Shown here piece after piece: positions 1-7,266 of a stretch of DNA of 9,278 nt. Under the pieces are notes generated by a model that worked only from the letters and a program-made list of their open reading frames with translations, was not told where the DNA came from and made no database searches. Positions within the stretch are counted from its first letter, which is position 1. Every line of letters begins with the position of its first letter. Both the position numbers and the translations under genes were made by a program. This DNA is from RGIG7300 sp045657645. GTDB lineage: Bacteria > Bacillota > Clostridia > Oscillospirales > CAG-272. The stretch covers positions 1-9,278 of the forward strand of contig JAZOTL010000106.1 of the NCBI GenBank assembly GCA_045657645.1, given 5' to 3'.

Positions 1-1
1 A

Positions 2-1240
2 AAGATTGAAGAAGTGGTTGATACCCCAATCGAGGAAGAAGCTTCTGAAAATAAGGCACAAAAGCCTAAGAGAACAAGAAAAACAAAGAAGGCTGTTGAA
101 GAAACTGCCGAAGCAGGCGAGGCTAAAGCAGAAACAACTGCCGAAAAGCCTGAAAAGAAGCACGACGTAAACGACCTTATCGAAAAGGGTAGGGAGAAGG
201 GCTTCATCGCAAATTCCGATATTATAGCGCTTGTTAACGAGTGTGACTATGATATTGAACAGATGGAAAAAATCTATGAGCAGATAGAGGCTTCCGGTGT
301 TGAAATTAAGGGCTATCTTGATAACGGTGATGAGTTTGAAGAGATAGAAAATGAGGTAGAGCGTTACGAGAGCGCTGAGGATATGGAGCAGATGCTTGCT
401 CAGGACGGTCTTGCAATTGATGACCCCGTACGTATGTACCTCAAGGAAATAGGCAAGGTGCCCCTGCTTGAAACAGAGAAGGAGCTTGAGCTTGCCCGCC
501 GTATGACCGAGGGTGATGAAAGAGCAAAAACCGAGCTTGTGGAAGCAAACCTCCGTCTTGTTGTAAGTATTGCAAAGCGTTACGTAGGTAAAGGTATGTT
601 CTTCCTTGACCTTATACAGGAAGGAAACCTTGGCCTTATGAAGGCGGTTGAAAAGTTTGACTACCGCAAGGGCTACAAGTTCTCCACTTATGCTACATGG
701 TGGATACGCCAGGCAATAACACGTTCTATAGCAGACCAGGCAAGAACAATCCGTATACCCGTTCATATGGTAGAAACCATACATAAGGTTTCCCGTATAT
801 CCCGCCAGCTTTTACAGGAGCTTGGCAGAGAAGCTACTGCAGAAGAAATTGCAGAGGTTATGGAAGTTAGCGCCGATAAGGTACGCGAAATAATGAAGAT
901 AGCGCAGGATCCCGTTTCCCTTGAAACTCCTATAGGTGAGGAAGAGGATAGCCACCTTGGTGACTTTATCCCCGATGATGATTCTCCCGCTCCTGCCGAG
1001 GCTGCATCCTATACACTTCTGCGTGAGCAGCTTTGCGAGGTTCTTCGTACCCTTTCACCCCGTGAGGAACAGGTGCTTAAGCTTCGTTTTGGCCTTGAAG
1101 ACGGTCGTACCCGTACTCTTGAAGAGGTTGGTAAAGAATTCAATATAACCCGTGAGCGTATCAGACAGATAGAGGCCAAGGCTTTGCGTAAGCTTCGCCA
1201 CCCCAGCCGTTCCAAGCGCCTTAGGGATTATCTTGATTAA
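2..1240 (+). CDS. rpoD: RNA polymerase primary sigma factor (RpoD/SigA), 5' end outside window
   Basis: This is the housekeeping sigma-70 factor, which directs RNA polymerase to -35/-10 promoters. The frame is open to the left edge, so the true start lies outside; the GTG at 14 is only an internal Val codon. Counting from that GTG, residues 1-50 are a Lys/Glu/Ala-rich, probably disordered stretch. Residues 51-100 resemble region 1.1. Region 1.2 begins at DPVRMYLKEIG (137-147). Regions 2.1-2.4 cover about 168-250, including the core-binding LDLIQEGNLGLMKAVEKFD part and the -10-recognition YATWWIRQAI part. Region 3 is about 253-315. Region 4 (345-408) has the helix-turn-helix TLEEVGKEFNITRERIRQIE that reads the -35 element. 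The protein ends at LRDYLD, as is usual for this family. In Clostridia rpoD often follows dnaG, which would lie to the left. No U-tract terminator is seen after its TAA stop. Confidence 0.97.
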   Translation, partial: KIEEVVDTPIEEEASENKAQKPKRTRKTKKAVEETAEAGEAKAETTAEKPEKKHDVNDLIEKGREKGFIANSDIIALVNECDYDIEQMEKIYEQIEASGVEIKGYLDNGDEFEEIENEVERYESAEDMEQMLAQDGLAIDDPVRMYLKEIGKVPLLETEKELELARRMTEGDERAKTELVEANLRLVVSIAKRYVGKGMFFLDLIQEGNLGLMKAVEKFDYRKGYKFSTYATWWIRQAITRSIADQARTIRIPVHMVETIHKVSRISRQLLQELGREATAEEIAEVMEVSADKVREIMKIAQDPVSLETPIGEEEDSHLGDFIPDDDSPAPAEAASYTLLREQLCEVLRTLSPREEQVLKLRFGLEDGRTRTLEEVGKEFNITRERIRQIEAKALRKLRHPSRSKRLRDYLD

Positions 1241-1241
1241 A

Positions 1242-1292
1242 ACAGTATTGTTTACAAATTTGCCTTGACTAATTTAAGAAAATACTGTAAAC
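1242..1292. repeat. Inverted repeat bracketing the lipoprotein promoter (operator-like)
   Basis: ACAGTATT at 1242-1249 is the exact reverse complement of AATACTGT at 1281-1288, and GTTTACA at 1250-1256 is the exact reverse complement of TGTAAAC at 1286-1292. The left arms lie just upstream of the -35 box, and the right arms run into the -10 box. The spacing suits a repressor bound at both sites or DNA looping. It could also fold as a weak hairpin at the 3' end of the rpoD message. No regulator is identified. Confidence 0.45.
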
Positions 1293-1293
1293 T
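1265..1293 (+). promoter_or_regulatory. Sigma-70 promoter for the solute-binding lipoprotein
   Basis: The -35 box TTGACT (1265-1270) and -10 box TAAACT (1288-1293) are separated by 17 bp. The -35 matches the consensus at 5 of 6 positions and the -10 at 4 of 6. Transcription would start near 1300. The leader carries a G-rich ribosome site, AGGGGGA at 1311-1317, ahead of the ATG at 1329, with a rather long spacing of about 11-12 bases. Confidence 0.7.
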
Positions 1294-1328
1294 AAAAATA
1301 GTTATGTATTAGGGGGACCTTTATCATT

Positions 1329-3080
1329 ATGAAGAAAAGAATTTTAAGCGTTATTCTTGCACTTGTTATGGTGCTTCCCGTAAGCCTGCTTACCGGATGT
1401 AATAACGATGATCCCAGAGTGTTGCCTAAAAGTGATATAACACCCGTTACCATCACTCTCTATACCATCACCGATGAGGAAACTACAGAAGAGGCTCGCC
1501 AGGCTGTTGAGGATGAGCTTAACAGAATAACCGAGCACGATTTTAACACCCACGTTATTCTTAGAACGTTTACAGCTGATGAATACGATGAGGTTCTTGC
1601 AAAAGACCTTGCGGCAGCCGCTGAAAACTATGTTCCTGAAGAAGAAGTTGTTGAAACCGATGAAAACGGCGAAACAGTAACTACAAAGGAAAAGATAACT
1701 ACAAACGGTGAAACTCTTGAAACCACCAAGCCTAAGGTAGAAACCGATAAAAACGGTGAAACCAAGAAGGTTGTAGTTGTGCAGCAGCAGGAGGTTTATC
1801 CTGCAGAAAACGGCACACAGGTAGATATCTTCCTTGTAAATAACGTTGATAACTTTAACAAATTCAAGGCAGAGGGTGCTATCGCGCCTATCACTACCGA
1901 GCTTGCAGGTAACAGCAAGATAATAACAAAGTACCTTAATCCCTTACTGCTTAATTCCGGTAAAGTATTTGATTTTACCGCAAACGTAGAAATACCTTAC
2001 GGTGTTGCAAACAACCACTACATAGCAGAGCATGAATACGTTCTTCTCAGAAAGGATCTTGTTGATGCAAAGGGCGTTGATGCAGCTACCATTAACAATC
2101 TCCAGAAGGTTCGTGATTTTGCTGCAGGAGCAACAGTTGTTGATACCTATGGCGTTGAACCTAATGCTATAACACTTTTCGGTGAAGATTCACTCTACGG
2201 TTCTTCTATAGACAGCACCCTTGAGCAGAATCACCGTAAGATTCCCGGTAACCTTCTTACAGACAGCACCTACCAGAAGGAATATGCTGCTCTCAAAACT
2301 ATGAAGAGCAACGGAAGCTTAGTAGAAGGAACTGTGGATAACCTTAACAATGCGGCTTGTGCATTTGTTCGCGGTAGCAGTGCTACTGTTGAAAAGTATG
2401 CCGATAACTACTACAGCGCAGTATACAGAAGACCTATCGCTACAAACGAAAACGTTTATAACGGTATGTTCTGTGTAAGCCAGTACACTCAGAGCCTTAC
2501 AAGAACCATGGAGGTTCTTACATACCTTCAGACAAACACCGAGTTCGTTAACATTCTCCGCTACGGCGTTGAGGGTGAGCATTACGAGTGGGCTGCAGTT
2601 GAAGAAGGCGAAGAAAAATATATCAACATTATCAGTGATGAATATGTAATGGATTCTATCCATTGCGGAAACCAGTTCCTTACATATCCCAACGATAAGA
2701 TGAGTGCAGAAGAGCGTGCTCTTGCGGCAGATAACTGGGCTCTTGCAAAGGAAATGAACAAGAATGCCATAGCAAGTCCTTACCTTGGCTTCTCTGCTCT
2801 CTACAGCGAGGTTGTATTTACCGAAGAAAAGCGCGAAGGCAAGCTTGAGCTTGTTGATGCTATAGAGGATGTTGTAGAACTTTCCGAAGAGTATACCGAG
2901 CTTCTTGAGGCCTATAGCGGTTCTGGCGATGCAATTATCTCATATATGGACGAAATAGGCGATGAGCTTTCTGATGAAAGAGCAATGGACCATATGGAGT
3001 CTAACTACGAAAACTCTCCCAGACCCAGATTTACCACATGGCATGATGCCAAGTTCGCTGAAGAAGAAGCGGCTGCATAA
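1329..3080 (+). CDS. Orphan LplA-type extracellular solute-binding lipoprotein (family 1, DUF3502-like C-terminus)
   Basis: This 583-residue protein is probably a substrate-binding lipoprotein of an ABC importer, anchored on the outer face of the membrane. A type II signal peptide is clear: KKR, a hydrophobic run, then lipobox L-T-G-C with lipidated Cys24. After it comes the usual first beta strand (TITLYTITDE) and a helix of the SBP fold. Residues about 170-190 (F-x-K-F-K-A-E-G-A-I-A-P-I) and 395-420 (…L-R-Y-G-V-E-G-E-H-Y-E) match the LplA/LipO-type oligosaccharide-binding proteins, as do GNQF (447-450) and SPYLGF (483-488), which I associate with the DUF3502 end. Residues about 101-158 are an unusual hydrophilic Glu/Thr/Lys insert with two ETDxNGET copies. 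No permease or ATPase gene lies beside it, so the partner transporter must be elsewhere. The ligand cannot be told from sequence. It has its own promoter and terminator, so it is probably monocistronic. Confidence 0.8.
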   Translation: MKKRILSVILALVMVLPVSLLTGCNNDDPRVLPKSDITPVTITLYTITDEETTEEARQAVEDELNRITEHDFNTHVILRTFTADEYDEVLAKDLAAAAENYVPEEEVVETDENGETVTTKEKITTNGETLETTKPKVETDKNGETKKVVVVQQQEVYPAENGTQVDIFLVNNVDNFNKFKAEGAIAPITTELAGNSKIITKYLNPLLLNSGKVFDFTANVEIPYGVANNHYIAEHEYVLLRKDLVDAKGVDAATINNLQKVRDFAAGATVVDTYGVEPNAITLFGEDSLYGSSIDSTLEQNHRKIPGNLLTDSTYQKEYAALKTMKSNGSLVEGTVDNLNNAACAFVRGSSATVEKYADNYYSAVYRRPIATNENVYNGMFCVSQYTQSLTRTMEVLTYLQTNTEFVNILRYGVEGEHYEWAAVEEGEEKYINIISDEYVMDSIHCGNQFLTYPNDKMSAEERALAADNWALAKEMNKNAIASPYLGFSALYSEVVFTEEKREGKLELVDAIEDVVELSEEYTELLEAYSGSGDAIISYMDEIGDELSDERAMDHMESNYENSPRPRFTTWHDAKFAEEEAAA

Positions 3081-3090
3081 GAATTAATTT

Positions 3091-3116
3091 AACAGACCGC
3101 GCAAGCGGTCTGTTTT
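3091..3116 (+). terminator. Intrinsic terminator after the lipoprotein gene
   Basis: A 10-bp perfect stem (AACAGACCGC, 3091-3100, with its complement at 3105-3114) closes a GCAA tetraloop and runs into TTTT (3113-3116), followed by more T-rich sequence. It sits 10 bases after the stop codon of the lipoprotein gene. Confidence 0.85.
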
Positions 3117-3137
3117 GATTATTTTAAGGAGTATAAT

Positions 3138-4241
3138 ATGAATATTAATTTTTATATGCCCACAAAGGTTATTAGCGGAGAAAATTGCATAATCGAAAAC
3201 AAAGAACTTCTTTATTTGGGTAAGCGTTGCATAATAGTTACAGGAGCGTCCTCTGCCGTTAAGTGCGGTGCCCTTGATGACGTTATAGATGCCCTTTCTG
3301 ATATGAAGATAGATTATATCATATACGATAAGGTAAAGGAAAATCCCCTTTTAAGCTGTGCTTATGACGGTGGTATTGCTGCAGCAGCTTTTGACGCGGA
3401 GTTTGTAATAGGTATCGGCGGTGGCTCTCCTATGGATTGCGCAAAGGCTATAGCCGCTTTTGCTGCAAATTCCACTATATCTCCCGAAAAGCTTTTTGAT
3501 GTGGCAAGCCTTGCACCCTCGCTTCCTTTGGTGTTGGTGCCTACTACATCGGGCACAGGCAGTGAGGCCAATCCCTATTCTGTACTCTCCCTTGATGGTG
3601 AGGATAAAAAACAGACCTTCAATTCTCCTTATTCTTACCCCAAATATGCATTTCTTGACCCCAAATATACCTATTCGCTTTCTCCGTATTACACTATGAG
3701 CACTGCTCTTGACGCTTTCTGCCATTGCTTTGAAAGCTTTATGTCACCCAAATCTACAGAGGTGTCAAGGTTATTTGCACTTGCGGGAGCAAAGGATATA
3801 TGGAACTCTTTTGATGAAATTGAAGGGGGCGAGGTTTCTTTTGATGCCCGCGCAAAGCTTATGTATGCATCCTTCTTTGGCGGTGTTGCCATAAACACCA
3901 CAGGTACTGCTTTTCCGCATCCGTTAGGGTATAATCTTACCTTCAATAACGATATAGCCCACGGCAGAGCCTGCGGAGCTTTTATCGGCGAATATATAGA
4001 GTATCAAAAAAAGGATAGCATAGGAAGCAAATTGTTAGCTGAATTTGCCGCTTGTCTTGAGTGTGATATTGATACGATTGCTTGCCGTATACCGGCCCTT
4101 TCAAAGGTGGATATCCGTTTAAGTGATGATGAAATAGAAATGTTTACCGAAAAGATAAAGAGCGCCGGCAACCACGCAAATGCTCCTTATAAAATAAGCA
4201 CAGAGGAAATAAAAGAAATATACAAAAAACTCTTTAAGTAA
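3138..4241 (+). CDS. Iron-containing (group III) NAD(P)-dependent alcohol dehydrogenase
   Basis: This 367-residue protein belongs to the Fe-ADH family, which interconverts alcohols and aldehydes or ketones, typically in fermentation. The N-terminal dinucleotide-binding half shows GGGSPMD (94-100) followed by CAK, and PTTSGTGSE (135-143), both family signatures. The metal ligands are all in place: Asp192 and His196 (in DAFCH), His261 (FPHPLG) and His275 (AHGRA). The 14-residue spacing between the last two histidines equals that in FucO. It is a little shorter than the typical 380-400 residues, mostly at the C-terminus. The start is set by AAGGAG (3126-3131), six bases before the ATG. Only 21 bases separate the gene from the upstream terminator and I see no good promoter there, so it may depend on read-through or on a promoter inside the previous gene. 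The true substrate (butanol, propanediol, lactaldehyde or other) cannot be decided. Confidence 0.92.
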   Translation: MNINFYMPTKVISGENCIIENKELLYLGKRCIIVTGASSAVKCGALDDVIDALSDMKIDYIIYDKVKENPLLSCAYDGGIAAAAFDAEFVIGIGGGSPMDCAKAIAAFAANSTISPEKLFDVASLAPSLPLVLVPTTSGTGSEANPYSVLSLDGEDKKQTFNSPYSYPKYAFLDPKYTYSLSPYYTMSTALDAFCHCFESFMSPKSTEVSRLFALAGAKDIWNSFDEIEGGEVSFDARAKLMYASFFGGVAINTTGTAFPHPLGYNLTFNNDIAHGRACGAFIGEYIEYQKKDSIGSKLLAEFAACLECDIDTIACRIPALSKVDIRLSDDEIEMFTEKIKSAGNHANAPYKISTEEIKEIYKKLFK

Positions 4242-4248
4242 AATAAGT

Positions 4249-4276
4249 AAAAAGGCAGAATAATATCTGCCTTTTT
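4249..4276 (+). terminator. Intrinsic terminator after the alcohol dehydrogenase gene
   Basis: An 11-bp perfect stem (AAAAAGGCAGA at 4249-4259 with TCTGCCTTTTT at 4266-4276) encloses a six-base loop and ends in five T residues, with GTTTT following. It begins 7 bases after the stop codon. Confidence 0.88.
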
Positions 4277-4299
4277 GTTTTCAAAATATGTCTATTTTA

Positions 4300-4328
4300 T
4301 TGACAAAACCATAAAATGGAGATATAAT
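4300..4328 (+). promoter_or_regulatory. Consensus sigma-70 promoter for the 875-residue secreted protein
   Basis: The boxes are perfect: TTGACA (4300-4305), a 17-bp spacer, then TATAAT (4323-4328). The predicted start is near 4335, giving a leader of about 55 bases that is AT-rich and ends in AAGGAGGT (4375-4382), eight bases before the TTG start. No operator or riboswitch fold is apparent in the leader. A perfect promoter plus a near-perfect ribosome site suggests strong constitutive expression. Confidence 0.88.
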
Positions 4329-4390
4329 ATCTGTATATATATTTTTTAGGTTTAATGGTCATATTCTAATTAATAAGGAGGTCAAACAAA

Positions 4391-7018
4391 TTGAAAAAAA
4401 TCAAGAGAATTTTATCTCTCGCGCTCATTGTTGTTATGGTTATGCCCATGATGGTAATGGAACTTCCTGTTTCGGCAGACGTTTATAATACCAATAATGG
4501 CGTTATTATGAGCGGTTCTATGAGTGGAAATCCTCTTCTTGTAAGCGTGCAAACTACACAGACACAGGGAGAGTGGAATGTTTCCACATATGCCGAATAT
4601 AATGCAAATCTTTATGCAGAAAGCTATACCTCAGGTATAAATAAATTCGGCACCTATTTTGACGTGTCTTCAGGTTCTATTACAGGCGGTCTTTGTGATC
4701 CGTACTATAATAACGATGGAGATGCCGGCAACGGTTTTATTGCAAATTGTCTTTCTACATTACCCCAGAACTACCGTACACTTATTTCAAATACTGCGGA
4801 TAAAACCTACATAGACGGTTTTTCTATCCGTACTGAGAATTCTACGGTGCAGGCCTATATTCCTACCCCCGGAAATCTTTTTTCCAACGGTACTATGGCT
4901 GTAGGTTCCGGTTACGTTGCTTATACGTTTTCAAGCAATCCTATTACAGGACAGGTAAACTATAATAACTTCTCTGTAGCACAGGGTAAGGCATACGGAC
5001 CTGCCGTTACAGGCGGCCTTATGAGCGAAGGCTTGGTTGTTGGTTTTGCTAACGGTAACTGTTTCTCCGAGTCTACCAAGTTCCCGGATTCATATTGTCC
5101 CGCTTCCGGTGACTACAGCAACAGATATAATCTTTACGACTATATCGGTGTTTACTACATAAGCAATAATACACTCCAAAAAGTATACGATTGGAGATTT
5201 GGTGCTACTCTCGGCAATATTCCCCTTGCCATACCCGAATATTACAGCGGATATGACACCTACATGGACGTTACATTCAGATTTGATGATAACAGATATT
5301 TGGAGGCTTGCGTAAGTTACTTTGACCCTGCAACTCTCACCCGTGAGGAAAAGGTTATCACAACTGAATTTGATATTACCAAGACCACCCTTTCAAGAGG
5401 TAAGGATTATTACGTTTCTGTTGGTACGGGAAGTAACATCCATTGCGATGCAACGGGTAATATGTACCTCTACAGTCCCAGAAATGCAGCAGTTGCAGAC
5501 CCTGCTACCGACTATTCCTACTTTACCTCTCCCAACCTTAAAATTCTTGAGATAGGTACTCGTGCAAACGAGCAAGGTGAGGACTATAAGGATAAGTCAC
5601 CCGAATCCGATTACGATGCTGAATCAAATTGGGAACGCGGCGGCAAAAACGGAACCTATAACTCTTCAGATAATCTTAAAAATTACAACGGTTATTTCTG
5701 TATAAACCATTGGGCGAAGAGAATGGATGATGGTTTTGACGAATCAGAGCATCACCTTCCCAATGAGGACCTCTTCTACGAGCCCGTGGAGCTTGACGGT
5801 GTTGTTTATGCTCCCAATCCCGATAAGAACGGTGTTTCATGGCTCCTTTGTCCATACTGTTCAAAGACTACACCTAACGTTAATGTTGAAGATACCAAGG
5901 TGTATGATTCAATAGACGATATAACAGGTACCCAAAGAAACACTCCTCTTGACGGCTGGAAGCTTGAGGATAATACCCACCTCTTTGAAATCAAGGATTC
6001 CTCGGTTGCTAAGGTTGGTATAAGAGGTGCGCAGCTCCGTCTTGAAAATGACCTCACTCTTAGAGTAGCGGTTGAAAAGAAGGCCTTTGATGCTGCGGAA
6101 AGCCAGTATGGTAAATATACAACCAGTAAGAAGGTAACAAAGGCTAACGAGCCCTATATGACCTTCAAGGTAGGGTCGGGTGCAGAAATAAAGGTTACAC
6201 CTATTACCTATGAACAGGATTCTACCCTTGACCACACCACCTTCTACTATTTTGATCTTAAGGATATTGCTCCCTACCAGATAGGTGAAACTATAACAAT
6301 GTCCCTTTACGCATATTTTAAGTCCAATTATACCTCAGCCGATAATAAGTACTACCATATGCAGACAATATCCTACGGTGTTGAGGATTACTGCATCAAT
6401 ATGCTTACAAAGATGGCGGCAGGTACAACCTTTGCCGCAAACAATGAGTTTAGAACACTCCTTGTGGACGTTCTTAACTACGGTGTAGCGGCGGAAGGCT
6501 ATGTAAGCTCTTATACAGGTGATAAGATAGATACTGCGGCGTACGCAAATTGGGCTTCTTATGCTAACACAGGTGATCTTAGCCTTAAATCCTACAGTGC
6601 TACCGTAAAGAATATAGATGCTCCTGCGGCTACTATGGATTCTGCATCTCTGGTGCTTGACAATGCGGTAAATATTAAGGTGAACTTCTCTGCAAGTGCC
6701 AATGTTACAGGCTGGAAGGTAATAGTTACAGACTGTGACGGTGTTGCTACCGAATGTGCAGTTACAGGCAGTAACGGAAGCTACAGCGCTATCTTTGAGG
6801 GCGTTTGGGCAGGCTGTATGCGCGAGTGGTTTGAGATAAAGGTTGTTGATGCAAACGGTGTTGAGGTAAGTAACACAGTTCGCTACAGCGCCGAAAGCTA
6901 CGCTGCAAATAAGATAAATTCAGGTGACGCAGCTCTTGCAGAGCTCTGCGATAAGATGATGCGTTACGGAGATTCCGCATATAACTACTATGTAGCAAAA
7001 GCTACACAAACTGCGTAA
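4391..7018 (+). CDS. Large secreted protein of unknown function with duplicated C-terminal beta/helical units
   Basis: This 875-residue exported protein starts at TTG; the start is fixed by AAGGAGGT eight bases upstream and by the signal peptide it supplies (KKIKR, a hydrophobic core, and a probable cleavage site VSA|D after residue 29). No transmembrane anchor, LPXTG or SLH motif is visible, so release or non-covalent wall association is likely. Residues 30-390 are Tyr/Asn/Gly/Thr-rich and look all-beta; I cannot assign the family. A central part holds C437-x2-H440 and C487-x2-C490, a possible zinc site. The last 270 residues contain two related units: a beta strand section followed by a helical hairpin with Y-x-x-E-x-Y (near 662-667 and 832-837) and Y-G-x-x-A/S (near 697-701 and 859-863). 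I recall similar motifs in many uncharacterised surface proteins of gut Clostridia. It is probably co-transcribed with the 61-residue gene after it. It may be an adhesin or glycan-binding protein, but this is not shown. Confidence 0.8.
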   Translation: MKKIKRILSLALIVVMVMPMMVMELPVSADVYNTNNGVIMSGSMSGNPLLVSVQTTQTQGEWNVSTYAEYNANLYAESYTSGINKFGTYFDVSSGSITGGLCDPYYNNDGDAGNGFIANCLSTLPQNYRTLISNTADKTYIDGFSIRTENSTVQAYIPTPGNLFSNGTMAVGSGYVAYTFSSNPITGQVNYNNFSVAQGKAYGPAVTGGLMSEGLVVGFANGNCFSESTKFPDSYCPASGDYSNRYNLYDYIGVYYISNNTLQKVYDWRFGATLGNIPLAIPEYYSGYDTYMDVTFRFDDNRYLEACVSYFDPATLTREEKVITTEFDITKTTLSRGKDYYVSVGTGSNIHCDATGNMYLYSPRNAAVADPATDYSYFTSPNLKILEIGTRANEQGEDYKDKSPESDYDAESNWERGGKNGTYNSSDNLKNYNGYFCINHWAKRMDDGFDESEHHLPNEDLFYEPVELDGVVYAPNPDKNGVSWLLCPYCSKTTPNVNVEDTKVYDSIDDITGTQRNTPLDGWKLEDNTHLFEIKDSSVAKVGIRGAQLRLENDLTLRVAVEKKAFDAAESQYGKYTTSKKVTKANEPYMTFKVGSGAEIKVTPITYEQDSTLDHTTFYYFDLKDIAPYQIGETITMSLYAYFKSNYTSADNKYYHMQTISYGVEDYCINMLTKMAAGTTFAANNEFRTLLVDVLNYGVAAEGYVSSYTGDKIDTAAYANWASYANTGDLSLKSYSATVKNIDAPAATMDSASLVLDNAVNIKVNFSASANVTGWKVIVTDCDGVATECAVTGSNGSYSAIFEGVWAGCMREWFEIKVVDANGVEVSNTVRYSAESYAANKINSGDAALAELCDKMMRYGDSAYNYYVAKATQTA

Positions 7019-7036
7019 ATAAGGGAGGTAAATGAA

Positions 7037-7222
7037 ATGATAAAGAATAAATTCTTAACCCCCGAAGCGGATGTAATAGAGTTTAAGAGATTTGATATCG
7101 TAACTATATCTACCAACCCGGGTCACGCAAATGGCGACTTGGAGTTTGATGATTTTTACGCTGTAAATCCCGGTCAGGATATCAACCTTAACGGTATCCC
7201 CGACGATCTTGAGTACGAATAA
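7037..7222 (+). CDS. Small acidic protein with a calcium-loop-like C-terminus
   Basis: This 61-residue protein has no signal peptide or membrane segment. A strong ribosome site (AGGGAGGT, 7022-7029), seven bases before the ATG, and a following terminator support it as real. The N-terminal half (…LTPEADVIEFKRFDIVTIS) resembles, from memory, short clostridial proteins with a P-E-x-x-V-x-x-F…D-I-x-T-x-S pattern whose role is unknown. The C-terminal half is strongly acidic and ends with D-I-N-L-N-G-I-P-D-D-L-E (about residues 48-59), which fits the D-x-D/N-x-D/N-G-x-P-D-x-x-E loop of thrombospondin type 3 repeats and related Ca-binding loops. It lies 18 bases after the large secreted protein gene and shares its promoter and terminator. 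It could be a partner of that protein, a chaperone, or a peptide precursor; none of these is proven. Confidence 0.75.
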   Translation: MIKNKFLTPEADVIEFKRFDIVTISTNPGHANGDLEFDDFYAVNPGQDINLNGIPDDLEYE

Positions 7223-7225
7223 AAT

Positions 7226-7263
7226 AAAAAAGAACTCTTTCCAAAAGGAAAGAGTTCTTTTTT
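7226..7263. terminator. Bidirectional intrinsic terminator between convergent genes
   Basis: A 17-bp perfect stem (7226-7242 paired with 7247-7263) closes an AAAA loop. The stem starts with six A residues and ends with six T residues, so it gives a U-tract on either strand. It serves the secreted-protein operon on + and the methyltransferase gene on -, whose stop codon is at 7267. Confidence 0.92.
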
Positions 7264-7266
7264 GTT

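Noticed and set aside
1242..1292. rpoD terminator
   Set aside because: The arms are 31 bases apart and no T-tract follows, so an operator-like repeat around the promoter is more likely.
2319..2663. Open frame on - of 114 codons inside the lipoprotein gene
   Set aside because: It has no family resemblance, and the + strand there carries the conserved LplA-type motifs.
3351..3725. Open frame on - of 124 codons inside the alcohol dehydrogenase gene
   Set aside because: It is a shadow; the + strand holds the GGGSPMD and PTTSGTGSE signatures in the same place.
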